A DNA stretch of 64,000 nucleotides from Eubacteriales bacterium (GTDB taxonomy: Bacteria; Bacillota; Clostridia; Lachnospirales; Lachnospiraceae): contig JAUNGM010000002.1 of NCBI GenBank assembly GCA_030524545.1, positions 124,001 through 188,000 of the forward strand. Reading direction: 5' to 3'. Both the position numbers and the translations under genes were made by a program. The notes beneath the pieces are model-generated. The model was not told the origin of the DNA and did no database searches. It saw only the letters and a program-made list of their open reading frames with translations. Position 1 is the first letter of the stretch. Every line of letters begins with the position of its first letter. Of this stretch, positions 35,492 to 45,597 are shown one piece after another.

Positions 35492-37753
35492 ATGAGAGAA
35501 TACAGAAAGCTAAATACCAAATGGGCATTTTCCAAAGAGGCGGACTGTGTACCGGAGACTATGCCGGAAAACTGGTACTGGGTAAACCTGCCTCATTGCT
35601 GGAATGCCATTGACGGACAGGACGGCGGTTCCGATTATTACCGCGGAACCTGCTACTACGCAAAGGAAATCGTCAAAAGCGAACTGCCAAAGAAGCAGCA
35701 GTACTATCTGGAAATCCTCGGGGCAAACTCATCCGCAGACGTCTATGTAGACGGGAAAAAGCTGGCGCACCATGACGGCGGCTATTCTACCTGGCGTGTG
35801 AATCTGACCGACAGCCTTAAGGAACACAGCCTGCTCGTTATCGCTGTGGACAACAGTGAGAATCAGACGGTTTATCCGCAGATGGCAGATTTTACGTTTT
35901 ACGGAGGCATTTACAGAGATGTGAACCTGATCGCCGTAGATGAGTCGCACTTTGAACTGGATTATTACGGAGGTCCCGGAGTCAGGGTCACTCCGGTGGT
36001 TAAGGGAGAAGACGCAGAGGCTGAAATCGAGGTTTATCTGACCAATGCGGAGCCGGGACAGACACTGGTATACACGATCAAGGACAGGGAAGGCAATACG
36101 ATTGCGGAGGAATGCCGTTCGGCAGAGGAAACCTCCGCAGCACTCCATATCCCTCATGTACATCTCTGGAACGGAAAGAAAGATCCGTATCTTTACACTG
36201 CACAGGTAATGTTAAAGGACGGAGAAGAAGTGCTGGATATGGTCAGCCTCCGGTTTGGCTGCCGTACGTATGAGATCGACCCGGAAAAGGGATTTCTGTT
36301 AAACGGAGAGAGCTATCCGCTGCGCGGCGTGTCCCGCCATCAGGACTGCTGGGGACTGGGAAATGCACTGCTTCCGGAGCATCACCGGGAGGATATGGAT
36401 ATGATCTGCGAGCTGGGTGCAACGACCATCCGTCTGGCACATTATCAGCATGACCAGTATTTTTATGATCTTTGCGATGAAAGAGGAATGGTAATCTGGG
36501 CTGAAATCCCGTATATTTCCTCCCATATGCCGGAAGGACGTGCGAATACAATCTCTCAGATGAAGGAACTGATTACGCAGAATTATCATCACGCAAGTAT
36601 CGTAGTGTGGGGACTTTCCAATGAGATTACCATGTCCGGAACCTCCACGGAGGATCTTCTGGAAAACCACAGGCTTTTGAATGATATGGTTCATGAAATG
36701 GATAAGACCAGACTGACGACAATGGCTGTCGTATCCATGTGTGATATCCATGACCCGTATATCCAGATTCCGGATACGGTTTCCTATAATCATTATTTCG
36801 GCTGGTATGGCGGAAGCATTGAGATGAACGGCCCATGGTTCGACAACTTCCATAAGGAATTTCCGGATCTGCCGATCGGCGTCAGTGAGTATGGATGTGA
36901 GGCGCTGAACTGGCACACCTCCGATCCAAAAGCAGGGGATTACACAGAGGAGTATCAGGCGCATTACCACGAGGAGCTGATCAAGCAGCTCTATACGAGG
37001 CCGTATCTGTGGGCAACCCATGTATGGAATATGTTTGATTTTGGCGCAGACGCCAGAAACGAAGGCGGCGAAAACGGACAGAACCATAAGGGGCTGGTTA
37101 CTTTTGACCGTAAATATAAGAAAGATGCATTTTATGCATATAAAGCATGGCTTTCTGATGAGCCGTTTGTGCATATCTGCGGCAAACGCTATGTAGACCG
37201 TGTGGAGGCAACCACGAAGGTTACGGTTTATTCCAACCTGCCTCAGGTAGAGTTGTTTGTAAACGGAAAGAGCCTAGGCAAACAGGAAAGCGCAGAGCAT
37301 TTCTTCTATTTCCAGGTGCCGAACGAAGGAGAGTCCGTTCTGACTGCCGTTGCAGGCGAATGCAGGGATGAAAGCCGTATCCGTAAGGTGGAGAAATTTA
37401 ATGAAGCATACCGCCTGAAGGAAAAGGGCGCAGTCCTTAACTGGTTTGACATTACGGAGCCGGAAGGCTATTTCTCCCTGAATGATACCGTAGAGGAGAT
37501 CATAAGCACAGAAGAGGGAAAAACAAAGTTTTTAAATGTGATCGACGACATCTTAAGCCGCAGACCGTCAGAGGAAGAAGAAGGCGCAGAAGAAAGGGAA
37601 AAGGAGCCGATCCTGAATGACAAGATGCTGAAGATGCTGGGCAGCTTCACCGTGCTGCGTATGCTTGGCATGATGGGAACCGCCGGCCTGGAAGCAATGA
37701 CAAAAGAAGAAATGCTGGAGATCAACGATGTACTGAATACAATTAAAAAATAA
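35492..37753 (+). CDS. Glycoside hydrolase family 2 (beta-galactosidase or beta-glucuronidase)
   Basis: A 753-residue cytoplasmic glycosidase without signal peptide. It shows the sugar-binding jelly roll (about 10-160), an Ig-like domain and a TIM barrel starting near residue 260. The acid/base is Glu378 in LSNEI and the nucleophile Glu466 in SEYG. NHKG (531-534) matches the NxKG motif used to mark beta-glucuronidases, but similar sequences occur in GH2 beta-galactosidases, so the substrate is open. A C-terminal tail of about 90 charged, helical residues ends the protein. It pairs with the upstream symporter. Confidence 0.9.
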   Translation: MREYRKLNTKWAFSKEADCVPETMPENWYWVNLPHCWNAIDGQDGGSDYYRGTCYYAKEIVKSELPKKQQYYLEILGANSSADVYVDGKKLAHHDGGYSTWRVNLTDSLKEHSLLVIAVDNSENQTVYPQMADFTFYGGIYRDVNLIAVDESHFELDYYGGPGVRVTPVVKGEDAEAEIEVYLTNAEPGQTLVYTIKDREGNTIAEECRSAEETSAALHIPHVHLWNGKKDPYLYTAQVMLKDGEEVLDMVSLRFGCRTYEIDPEKGFLLNGESYPLRGVSRHQDCWGLGNALLPEHHREDMDMICELGATTIRLAHYQHDQYFYDLCDERGMVIWAEIPYISSHMPEGRANTISQMKELITQNYHHASIVVWGLSNEITMSGTSTEDLLENHRLLNDMVHEMDKTRLTTMAVVSMCDIHDPYIQIPDTVSYNHYFGWYGGSIEMNGPWFDNFHKEFPDLPIGVSEYGCEALNWHTSDPKAGDYTEEYQAHYHEELIKQLYTRPYLWATHVWNMFDFGADARNEGGENGQNHKGLVTFDRKYKKDAFYAYKAWLSDEPFVHICGKRYVDRVEATTKVTVYSNLPQVELFVNGKSLGKQESAEHFFYFQVPNEGESVLTAVAGECRDESRIRKVEKFNEAYRLKEKGAVLNWFDITEPEGYFSLNDTVEEIISTEEGKTKFLNVIDDILSRRPSEEEEGAEEREKEPILNDKMLKMLGSFTVLRMLGMMGTAGLEAMTKEEMLEINDVLNTIKK

Positions 37754-37769
37754 AATAGGGAATCCTACG

Positions 37770-37795
37770 AAATGGCAGCCGGGCAGCTGCCATTT
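37770..37795. terminator. Terminator after the GH2 gene
   Basis: AAATGGCAGC (37770-37779) pairs with GCTGCCATTT (37786-37795), loop CGGGCA, 16 bases after the GH2 stop. Confidence 0.75.
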
Positions 37796-38079
37796 TGCAG
37801 TTTGCCCGCCATGTGCCGATCCGAACCGCTTCGATAGAGAGTTCAGTCGCAGACCATCCGTCTTATGAATTAGATAGTTATAATAAATAAATTACCAGCT
37901 TGCTGGTTTGCTTGTTTCACAGTAAAAAACAGAACCATCATGAAACATGATGGCCCTGTTTTTTTCGTTTCTTTCTTTATTTATACTAGGAGGTTCTGCT
38001 CCCTCTGCAGCATGAGAGAGCAGTAAAAGAAACTTTCTATAGGATTTCAGATAATATAAATTTAAGTTGTTGTGCAGCT
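37796..38079. other. Intergenic region between convergent genes, second terminator inside
   Basis: Part of a 326-base gap between the GH2 and methyltransferase genes. No coding sequence was seen. At 37924-37965 a long symmetric hairpin (AAAAAACAG...CTGTTTTTT with inner CCATCATG/CATGATGG) can stop transcription from both sides. The rest is AT-rich and featureless. Confidence 0.6.
37924..37965. terminator. Bidirectional terminator
   Basis: Outer stem AAAAAACAG (37924-37932) with CTGTTTTTT (37956-37964) and inner stem CCATCATG (37935-37942) with CATGATGG (37946-37953). Symmetric A and T runs serve both strands. Confidence 0.85.
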
Positions 38080-39459
38080 TTATTTCTTGTTGTAGTGAGG
38101 TACGGTTTCTACATCAAATTTGTTGTTCGGGTTTTCATTGAAATATGGGAAGCGGGCTACAGTTGCGCGGATCTTGATCTGTTTGGTTCCCGGCTCACCC
38201 CACAGTACATATACTTCGGTTCCTTCTTCGCAGAAAGCCAGATCAAGCTGACACTGGGAAACCATCTGGTGATAGTAGAGACTCATCATACGTCCGCTGC
38301 TGATACCGATCTCGTTTCCTTCTGCGTCAAGTACTTTATCCTGATGAATCGCAACACGGTAATCTTTTGCAAGGTCATTCGGCTCATCAATCGGACAGTA
38401 CGGATCATCTGTAAACTGGGAAGCATGTACTTTCAGGATATCTTCCGGATTCCATACCAGGGAAACCATATTGCGCTTTCTGTTTTCTTTCATCTTTTCC
38501 AGTGCTTCTCTTCCGACAAAGTCATGGTCAAATTTTACACAGAAGCCCCATCCGAGAGAGTATGGATCTGTATAGCCGCTGGCCTCTTTTCCGACGCTTC
38601 CGCTGACATTTCCGGTGTTGTCCGGGAATCCCGGGATGTCACAGGTGAAATGATAGGAGGTCTGAGGATATCCGCAGATGGTGTGCTCCATCATGTATGT
38701 ATGCCAGCCAAGACGGCGGATGCCGAATTCTTCGCCTGCGCGGTAGATCAGGTCATAAAGCTCATAAGCATCTTCCGTATCACCATGCAGCTCGTAAGCA
38801 AGCGTTCCGGCCATACCCATTCTTGCGATACGTACTTCTTTTCCGTTGATGGAGGTATTGCGGAATCTCATGAATTTGATGTCATGCAGGTCTTCTCCTG
38901 TAACTTTTTCCAATAATTCCAGGCTTCTCGGACCACCGATCTGGAACAGGAACTTTTTACCGGTCAGATCTATGCACTGCATGTCATATTCTGCTGCTTC
39001 CTGCTGTGCATAAGCTGCAAGAGAAAGCATAAAGTAGGTATCGTAGCAATCCTCAGACAGCTTAAACAGCATTCCGTGGCTGGTAAGGATACCCTCTTCC
39101 GTACAGGTGAGAATATGCTTTCCTGCGCCTGCCTGATAGTTTGCAAAACTGTTGGTGCAGTGCTTCATCAGGAATTTTAATGCGTCCGGTCCCTGGAAAC
39201 GGAAGTACGGTGCACAGCTTAAGCCTGCATGAATATATACGGTCTTTTCCCAGGAGAGCTGCTCATCTCTCCAGCCAGTGTATTCATAAGGCTGTACATA
39301 CGGTGTGAAGAAGTTATAGAAATGCTGCTTCACATCTTGGTAAGGCGGCTCAAAAGGTGAGTAGGAAATTTCTGAATTCTTCGGTGCGGGTGCCATGACA
39401 CATTTGTCCATATAGTCTTTGTCCGCTTCATAGTTTTTAAAAACATAATTTGCTGGCAT
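38080..39459 (-). CDS. GcvT-fold aminomethyltransferase/O-demethylase-like protein
   Basis: A 459-residue protein of the aminomethyltransferase (GcvT/LigM) superfamily, recognised from IHAGLSCAPYFRFQGPDALKFL, the LTSHGMLFKL strand, KFLFQIGGPRSLELLEKVTG, and GMAGTLAYELHG. It is longer than glycine-cleavage GcvT (about 365), and no other gcv genes are near. Tetrahydrofolate-dependent O-demethylases of methoxylated aromatics (LigM, DesA type) share this fold and size, so demethylation with transfer to tetrahydrofolate is a plausible role. Start at 39459, following AAAGGAG on the - strand. A PucR-type regulator lies upstream on the same strand. Confidence 0.82.
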   Translation of the reverse strand: MPANYVFKNYEADKDYMDKCVMAPAPKNSEISYSPFEPPYQDVKQHFYNFFTPYVQPYEYTGWRDEQLSWEKTVYIHAGLSCAPYFRFQGPDALKFLMKHCTNSFANYQAGAGKHILTCTEEGILTSHGMLFKLSEDCYDTYFMLSLAAYAQQEAAEYDMQCIDLTGKKFLFQIGGPRSLELLEKVTGEDLHDIKFMRFRNTSINGKEVRIARMGMAGTLAYELHGDTEDAYELYDLIYRAGEEFGIRRLGWHTYMMEHTICGYPQTSYHFTCDIPGFPDNTGNVSGSVGKEASGYTDPYSLGWGFCVKFDHDFVGREALEKMKENRKRNMVSLVWNPEDILKVHASQFTDDPYCPIDEPNDLAKDYRVAIHQDKVLDAEGNEIGISSGRMMSLYYHQMVSQCQLDLAFCEEGTEVYVLWGEPGTKQIKIRATVARFPYFNENPNNKFDVETVPHYNKK

Positions 39460-39666
39460 TTTTTTCTCCTTTCTTATGCAGGGCTGCTGCAGGAACAGCC
39501 GTCTGCGGGTGTTTTTGCTTTTTGTTATTTGATGAACTAAGTATAGCAAGACAGGAACTTTGTTTCATCGGGAAATGACCAGAAAAAAGCCGCCCGGCTT
39601 TGGAAAAATTTCCAAAAAGGGACGGCATTAAAGCAGGTTCTTCGGTTATTTACAACAAAAAGCAGT

Positions 39667-40878
39667 TCAACAGTCCAGGAGGTGCAGGATTTTTAATGAT
39701 AACTGCAGGGAAAAGCAGGTTTCTTCATCTTCCAGCGAGATAGAAAATTTCTCTTCCATTTTTGAAATCCGGTAATACATGGAGTTTTTATGTACGCAGG
39801 CCTTTTGGGCTGCCTTATTGATGTTCTTGCCGTAGGAGAGGTAAAGCTCCAGATCTTTCAGATATTCCGTATGATGAAGCCTGTCGTAAGCCTGCATGTT
39901 CAGAACCGCAGGGTCGCAGAGGAATTTGAGGTCTGTCTCCTTTCTGGCATAGAGCAGGATCTGGTAGATGTACAGCCTTTGATAGAGGCACAGCCTGTCC
40001 TCCAGCTTCAAAAGCCCGGCGATCTGAATAGCCGCAAGCGCCTGTTCATAATAAATTTTCAGGTTGACAGCGTCACTGAATGGGTTGCTGACACCTATTT
40101 TATAATCAATGTTTGCCTTGTAGGTGGCAAGGAATTTTTCAATCCGGTCATCTTCCAGGTAATCCCTGGGAAGCAGCAGGATCAGTCGTTCCTGATATAC
40201 GATACTGAGAGTATGGGGAAGCTTCTGCATGAGATATTCCCGGATATAAAAAATGGATGCCTGCAGGACCCTGCTCTGAAAACTGATGACTGCAAGATGC
40301 ATTTTGGGCGGAAAAGAGATCTTCAGACACTGCAGGCGCATATTCAGTTCCTCCTTGTCGGAAAGGGTTCCTTCCAGAAGATCAGTCAGCAGTGTATAGT
40401 AGGGGATTTTCAGAGGTGTGGACATTCCCCGGTACAGCATTTCATAAGAAACAATTTTGCATAGCAGGATTAAAAGTTCCCTGTCCTGTTCCGAAAAGGT
40501 CTCCCTGCAGCCATATACGCAGATATGCCCCAAAACGTGACTCCCGTCACGGATTCTTGCTGCTAAAAAAGGGGAATCCGTAAAGGGATATTTGCCGATT
40601 CTTGTATCATCGGAAGCGTAAATCTTTGCAAAATCTCCGGTACGCATGATCTGGGAAATCTGTTCCGGTATGCTGTAGTTATGGTTTTTCATATGTTCCC
40701 AGAAATCATCATACACAGCGTCATGGTCACTGTAGCAGATGATCTTATATCCAAGGTCGCAGACAAACACCGGATTGCCGAAGGCTTCTGCCGCAGTGTC
40801 GATGATATGCTGCATCCCGTTTCTTTCGATAAGGGCCTGTAAAAGGTTCATTTCTTTTTCTTTATATGTATGATCCAT
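39667..40878 (-). CDS. PucR-type helix-turn-helix transcriptional regulator
   Basis: A 403-residue regulator. The N-terminal half resembles a PAS/GAF-like sensory domain (GNPVFVCDLGYKIICYSDHD), the middle a GGDEF-like CdaR region, and the C-terminus the PucR helix-turn-helix (YLSYGKNINKAAQKACVHKN, then SMYYRISKMEEKF). Such proteins often activate catabolic genes for purines, sugar acids or aromatics. It precedes the GcvT-fold gene on the same strand with a palindromic gap (TGGAAAAATTTCCA at 39601-39614), so that gene is the likely target. AAAGGAG precedes the start at 40878 by about seven bases. Confidence 0.85.
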   Translation of the reverse strand: MDHTYKEKEMNLLQALIERNGMQHIIDTAAEAFGNPVFVCDLGYKIICYSDHDAVYDDFWEHMKNHNYSIPEQISQIMRTGDFAKIYASDDTRIGKYPFTDSPFLAARIRDGSHVLGHICVYGCRETFSEQDRELLILLCKIVSYEMLYRGMSTPLKIPYYTLLTDLLEGTLSDKEELNMRLQCLKISFPPKMHLAVISFQSRVLQASIFYIREYLMQKLPHTLSIVYQERLILLLPRDYLEDDRIEKFLATYKANIDYKIGVSNPFSDAVNLKIYYEQALAAIQIAGLLKLEDRLCLYQRLYIYQILLYARKETDLKFLCDPAVLNMQAYDRLHHTEYLKDLELYLSYGKNINKAAQKACVHKNSMYYRISKMEEKFSISLEDEETCFSLQLSLKILHLLDC

Positions 40879-40906
40879 GTGTATTCTCCTTTTCCGTATG
40901 AAATAA

Positions 40907-41767
40907 TCAAAACATGCTTATGAATTTTTCCAGAGCACTGTTGGAGGTCTTCTTATGATAAAACAGCCCAAAGGAGACCGGCTCCGTACCTTCCAGCGGG
41001 ATTCTGGCAAAATCCGGGGATCGCAGACTCAAAACGCCCGGCAGAATGGCGATGCCCAGGCCGGCAGCCACCATGCAGTGAGCAATTTCGATGCAGTCAC
41101 AGTAAAGGAGCTTATCGGCAGGGTGAGATTCTTCCAATTGCTGCTGGAAATCGGAAATAAAAAGCGGTGCGTTCAAAGGATTGCAGGCAATGACAGGAAT
41201 ATCGTTTAAATCACTCAGGGAAACACTGTCCTTCGCAGCAAGCGGATGACCGGCCGGCATTACGCAGGAGAGATGATCCTTCGTCAGTTCAAGAAATGAT
41301 ACGCCCGTATTTTTCCGAAGGTTTTCTTTGTAATAAAAAAGCACATCCAGTTTTTTCTCAAGGAAGAGATTGGCTGCGATCTTATATCCGGGGCATTCCA
41401 CAATGGGGCGGATCTCCGGGTACTTTTCATGAAATCCGGAAAGAAGCGGCGCAAGATAAAAAAGTGCCACATGGTTGCTCAGGCCAATCCGGATGGAGGA
41501 GTCAGCAGAGTTGTGTTTATGGACGCGGGCAATAGCAAGCTGTGATTTCAGTACGATATCCTTGGCATCTTTATAAAAGGACATTCCGGCAGGCGTAAGC
41601 TCCACATGCCTGGTAGTCCGGATCAGAAGGGCGGCTCCGAGCTCCTGTTCCAGAGAGTTAATCTGTTTGGTAACGGCAGGCTGTGAAATATACAGAGCCT
41701 CCGCCGCACGTGCAAAACTCAGGTTTTCGGCCACCTGAATAAAGCATTTCAAGTTGTCTATGGTCAT
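40907..41767 (-). CDS. LysR-family transcriptional regulator
   Basis: A 286-residue regulator with the winged helix SFARAAEALYISQPAVTKQI (about 16-35) and a LysR substrate-binding domain. ATG 41767 is chosen because GGAGGG precedes it by seven bases on the - strand; an upstream ATG at 41791 lacks a site. It is divergent from the ABC exporter genes at 41891, which are its likely targets, and lies close to the PucR-type gene. Confidence 0.9.
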   Translation of the reverse strand: MTIDNLKCFIQVAENLSFARAAEALYISQPAVTKQINSLEQELGAALLIRTTRHVELTPAGMSFYKDAKDIVLKSQLAIARVHKHNSADSSIRIGLSNHVALFYLAPLLSGFHEKYPEIRPIVECPGYKIAANLFLEKKLDVLFYYKENLRKNTGVSFLELTKDHLSCVMPAGHPLAAKDSVSLSDLNDIPVIACNPLNAPLFISDFQQQLEESHPADKLLYCDCIEIAHCMVAAGLGIAILPGVLSLRSPDFARIPLEGTEPVSFGLFYHKKTSNSALEKFISMF

Positions 41768-41890
41768 TCTGATTCCCTCCGTTAATAACAAGTTGTTATA
41801 AATGATAACATATTTTCAATTAAAGGTACAGGGAAAATCTGATAAACTAGTTATTCAAAAAAGATGATAAAAAAAGGAGGCAGAAAGAAC

Positions 41891-43663
41891 ATGGTAAAAA
41901 CCTTGTTTGGGCAGGTGAAGCAATATAAGAAAGTATCCCTGCTTACTCCGGTGTTTACGGCATTGGAGGTATTTATGGAAGTTCTGATCCCTTTTATCAT
42001 GGCATCGATCATTGATGAGGGAATTATGAATGGAAACATAAAAGCAGTCTATGGCTATGGGGCGTTGATGCTGGTTCTGGCGTTTTTCAGCCTTTTGTTT
42101 GGAACATTGGCGGGCAAATACGGGGCGGAGGCATCCACCGGATTTGCGGCAAACCTGCGGGAAGCAATGTATGAGAATATACAGACTTTTTCTTTCTCAA
42201 ATATAGACAAATTCAGTACGGCAGGACTTGTGACCAGAATGACGACGGATGTGACCAATGTACAGATCGCATTTCAGATGCTCCTGAGGATCACGGTGCG
42301 TTCCCCACTGATGCTTTTGAGCAGTATGTTTATGTGCTTTTTCATCAATCGGAGACTAAGCACCGTTTTCTTTGCGGCAATCGTGCTGCTTGCGCTGGTA
42401 CTGGTACTGATCATGAGCAGGACGCTTCGGATCTATGACCGGGTGTTCCGCAAATATGATGAACTGAATGCAAGTGTACAGGAAAACATATCTGCGATCC
42501 GTGTGGTAAAAGCATTTGTAAGAGAGGATTACGAAAAGGAGAAATTCAGCAAGGCAGCAGACATGCTGGCACGCCTTGCCGGAAAGGCAGAAGCAATCCT
42601 GGCCTGGAATAATCCGGTGATGATGCTGGTGGTATACGGCTGCGTCATTGCTCTTTCCTGGTTCGGCGCACATGATATCGTGATCGGTGATCTCACAACC
42701 GGAGAACTGACGTCCCTGTTCAGCTATGTGATGGGAGTCTTAATGTCCCTGATGATGCTCTCTATGGTTTTTGTCATGCTGAGCATGAGTGTTGCCAGCG
42801 GCAGACGTATCGCAGAGGTATTAAACGAGAAAGCAGACCTGACGAATCCGGAGCAGCCGGATAAAGAAATCGAAGACGGAAGTATCGACTTTAATCATGT
42901 ATGCTTTTCTTATCAGAAAGGAAGCGGAGAGGATACCCTCCGGAATATTGACATCCACATCAAATCCGGGGAAACCATCGGCGTGATCGGCGGTACCGGC
43001 TGCGGAAAATCCAGTCTGGCAAATCTGATCAGCCGGTTATATGACGTGGAGAACGGATCTGTCATGGTAGGCGGCAAGGATGTACGCACCTATGATATGG
43101 AGACTCTGCGGAACCAGGTTGCGGTGGTACTTCAGAAGAATGTCCTGTTTTCCGGATCAATCCTTGAGAACCTGCGCTGGGGAAACGAGGATGCCGCACG
43201 GGAGGAATGCATGGAAGCCTGCAGGCAGGCGTGTGCGGATGAATTTATCGAACAGTTTCCGGATGGGTATGATACCTGGATCGAGCAGGGCGGAAGCAAC
43301 GTTTCCGGCGGACAGAAACAGAGGCTGTGTATTGCAAGGGCTCTTCTGAAGAAACCGAAGGTTTTGATACTGGATGACTCCACCAGCGCGGTGGATACGG
43401 CAACAGATGCCCGGATCCGGGAAGCCTTTGCCAAAAAGATTCCGGGTACGACGAAGCTGATCATTGCCCAGAGGATTTCCAGCGTCCAGGATGCGGACCG
43501 GATCCTGGTTTTGGATGAAGGAAGGGTTTCCGGATTTGATACTCATGAGAATCTGCTGAAAACCAATCAGATCTACCGGGAAATCTATGATACGCAGATG
43601 AAGGGCGGCGGTGATTTTGATCACGTTTCCCTGGATCAGGCGCAGGCAGGAAAGGAAGTGTGA
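41891..43663 (+). CDS. ABC exporter half-transporter, degenerate nucleotide site (subunit 1)
   Basis: A 590-residue type IV ABC exporter: six membrane helices (about 15-305) then an ATPase domain. Walker A is GGTGCGKSS (from about 367) and the signature is NVSGGQKQRL. The Walker B ends in LILDDSTS, with Asp in place of the catalytic Glu, and the switch histidine is replaced in IIAQRISS. Such a degenerate half pairs with a canonical half in heterodimeric exporters such as BmrCD or TM287/288. The partner gene begins four bases downstream. ATG 41891 follows AAAGGAGG at ten bases. Confidence 0.93.
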   Translation: MVKTLFGQVKQYKKVSLLTPVFTALEVFMEVLIPFIMASIIDEGIMNGNIKAVYGYGALMLVLAFFSLLFGTLAGKYGAEASTGFAANLREAMYENIQTFSFSNIDKFSTAGLVTRMTTDVTNVQIAFQMLLRITVRSPLMLLSSMFMCFFINRRLSTVFFAAIVLLALVLVLIMSRTLRIYDRVFRKYDELNASVQENISAIRVVKAFVREDYEKEKFSKAADMLARLAGKAEAILAWNNPVMMLVVYGCVIALSWFGAHDIVIGDLTTGELTSLFSYVMGVLMSLMMLSMVFVMLSMSVASGRRIAEVLNEKADLTNPEQPDKEIEDGSIDFNHVCFSYQKGSGEDTLRNIDIHIKSGETIGVIGGTGCGKSSLANLISRLYDVENGSVMVGGKDVRTYDMETLRNQVAVVLQKNVLFSGSILENLRWGNEDAAREECMEACRQACADEFIEQFPDGYDTWIEQGGSNVSGGQKQRLCIARALLKKPKVLILDDSTSAVDTATDARIREAFAKKIPGTTKLIIAQRISSVQDADRILVLDEGRVSGFDTHENLLKTNQIYREIYDTQMKGGGDFDHVSLDQAQAGKEV

Positions 43664-43667
43664 GAGG

Positions 43668-45551
43668 ATGAAGCAGCAAAGCAAAATAAAGAAAAACCAG
43701 GGGCAGATCTTTCTGCGGGTAATGGGTTATATGCTGAAAAACTATAAATTTTCTTTTGTCTGTGTGGTCGTCTGTATCCTCGGCACCGCATTGGCAACAC
43801 TAAAGGGAACGCTGTTTATGCAGACCCTGATCGATGATTATATTGTACCTCTGCTCAAAGCACGAAAACCGGATTATGCACCCCTTGCACGGGCACTGTT
43901 CTGGATGGTCGGCGTTTATGCTATAGGCATTCTCTGCGCTTATGCATGGCACAGAATCATGGTCAATATTACCCAGGGAACCATGCGTAATCTCAGAAAA
44001 GACCTGTTTACCCATATGGAGCAGCTTCCAATCCGGTATTTTGACACTCATGCCCATGGGGACATTATGTCTGTCTATACCAATGATGTGGATACGCTGC
44101 GCCAATTGATCAGCCAGAGTATCCCGCAGATCCTGAATTCCATGGTTACGCTCGTGACGACATTTATCAGTATGGTGGTACTCAGTATTCCTTTGACCCT
44201 GATCGCAGTGGTAATGGTAGCGGTGATGCTTTTTACCGCATCAAAGATTGGAAAAAAATCTTCCGTCTACTTCCGGAAACAGCAGAAAGAACTGGGAACG
44301 GTCAACGGCTATATTGAGGAAATGATGGAGGGGCAGAAGGTCGTAAAGGTATTCTGCCATGAGGAAAAAAGCCTGGAACAGTTCCGGAAACTTAACCAGG
44401 AACTGCGGGAGAGTGCAAATAAGGCGCAGACCCTTTCCAATATCATGATGCCGGTGAATGCAAACCTTGGAAATATCAGCTATGTGCTGTGTGCAGTGTC
44501 AGGTGCGGCGCTGGCCCTTGGGGGACATTCAGGGCTGACCCTTGGAACCCTTGTCTCCTTCCTCAATCTGAACAAGAACTTTACCCAGCCGATCACACAG
44601 ATCAGCCAGCAGATGAACAGCATCATCATGGCATTGGCAGGTGCAGAGCGTATCTTTATGCTGCTGGATGAAGAGACGGAGGTCGATGAAGGCTATGTGG
44701 AACTGGTCAATGCAAAAGAAGACCGGGACGGAAACCTGACAGAGTCAAAGGAACGTACCGGACTCTGGGCATGGAAGCATCCCCATAAAGCGGACGGAAC
44801 CGTTACCTATACGAAGCTTCAGGGAGATGTGACCTTCCATGATGTGGATTTCGGATACAATGATGATAAGATCGTACTGCATAATATCAAGCTTTATGCA
44901 ACACCGGGACAGAAGATTGCCTTTGTAGGAAGTACGGGGGCAGGAAAGACTACGATCACCAACCTGATCAACCGTTTTTATGATATCCAGGACGGAAAGA
45001 TCCGTTACGACAATATCAATATCAATAAGATCAAAAAGCCGGATCTGCGCCGTTCTCTTGGCATGGTACTGCAGGATACCCACCTGTTTACCGGAACGGT
45101 AATGGAGAATATCCGTTACGGAAAGCTGGATGCAACGGATGAGGAATGTATCGCTGCAGCGAAGCTTGCCAATGCCCATGGTTTTATTAAGAGGCTGCCG
45201 GAGGGGTATCAGACAATGCTGACAGGCGACGGGGCAAACCTCAGCCAGGGACAGCGGCAGCTTCTGGCAATCGCCAGGGCAGCGGTGGCAGACCCGCCTG
45301 TACTGATTCTGGATGAAGCAACCTCATCCATTGACACCCGTACCGAGACACTTGTCCAGGAAGGCATGGACCATCTGATGAAGGGCAGGACTACATTTGT
45401 GATCGCACACAGGCTTTCTACTGTAAAGAATTCGGACTGTATCATGGTACTGGAGCAGGGACGGATCATAGAGCGGGGCACCCATGACCAGCTCATCGAA
45501 GCAAAGGGACGTTACTATCAGCTTTATACAGGAAATGCCATCGGGGCATGA
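43668..45551 (+). CDS. ABC exporter half-transporter, canonical ATPase (subunit 2)
   Basis: A 627-residue partner of the preceding gene with six membrane helices and an ATPase domain. Walker A is GSTGAGKTT, the signature LSQGQRQLLAIARA, Walker B LILDEATSSID with catalytic Glu, and the switch region VIAHRLSTV with His. An insert of about 35 residues before the ATPase domain (around KEDRDGNLTESKERTGLWAW) is typical of the larger subunit. Together the two likely export drugs, lipids or peptides. An MFS transporter follows after 46 bases. Confidence 0.93.
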   Translation: MKQQSKIKKNQGQIFLRVMGYMLKNYKFSFVCVVVCILGTALATLKGTLFMQTLIDDYIVPLLKARKPDYAPLARALFWMVGVYAIGILCAYAWHRIMVNITQGTMRNLRKDLFTHMEQLPIRYFDTHAHGDIMSVYTNDVDTLRQLISQSIPQILNSMVTLVTTFISMVVLSIPLTLIAVVMVAVMLFTASKIGKKSSVYFRKQQKELGTVNGYIEEMMEGQKVVKVFCHEEKSLEQFRKLNQELRESANKAQTLSNIMMPVNANLGNISYVLCAVSGAALALGGHSGLTLGTLVSFLNLNKNFTQPITQISQQMNSIIMALAGAERIFMLLDEETEVDEGYVELVNAKEDRDGNLTESKERTGLWAWKHPHKADGTVTYTKLQGDVTFHDVDFGYNDDKIVLHNIKLYATPGQKIAFVGSTGAGKTTITNLINRFYDIQDGKIRYDNININKIKKPDLRRSLGMVLQDTHLFTGTVMENIRYGKLDATDEECIAAAKLANAHGFIKRLPEGYQTMLTGDGANLSQGQRQLLAIARAAVADPPVLILDEATSSIDTRTETLVQEGMDHLMKGRTTFVIAHRLSTVKNSDCIMVLEQGRIIERGTHDQLIEAKGRYYQLYTGNAIGA

Positions 45552-45597
45552 AATTGTTAAGAGTTTGAAAAAATGAAAGGAGGGATAGGCTGAAAGA

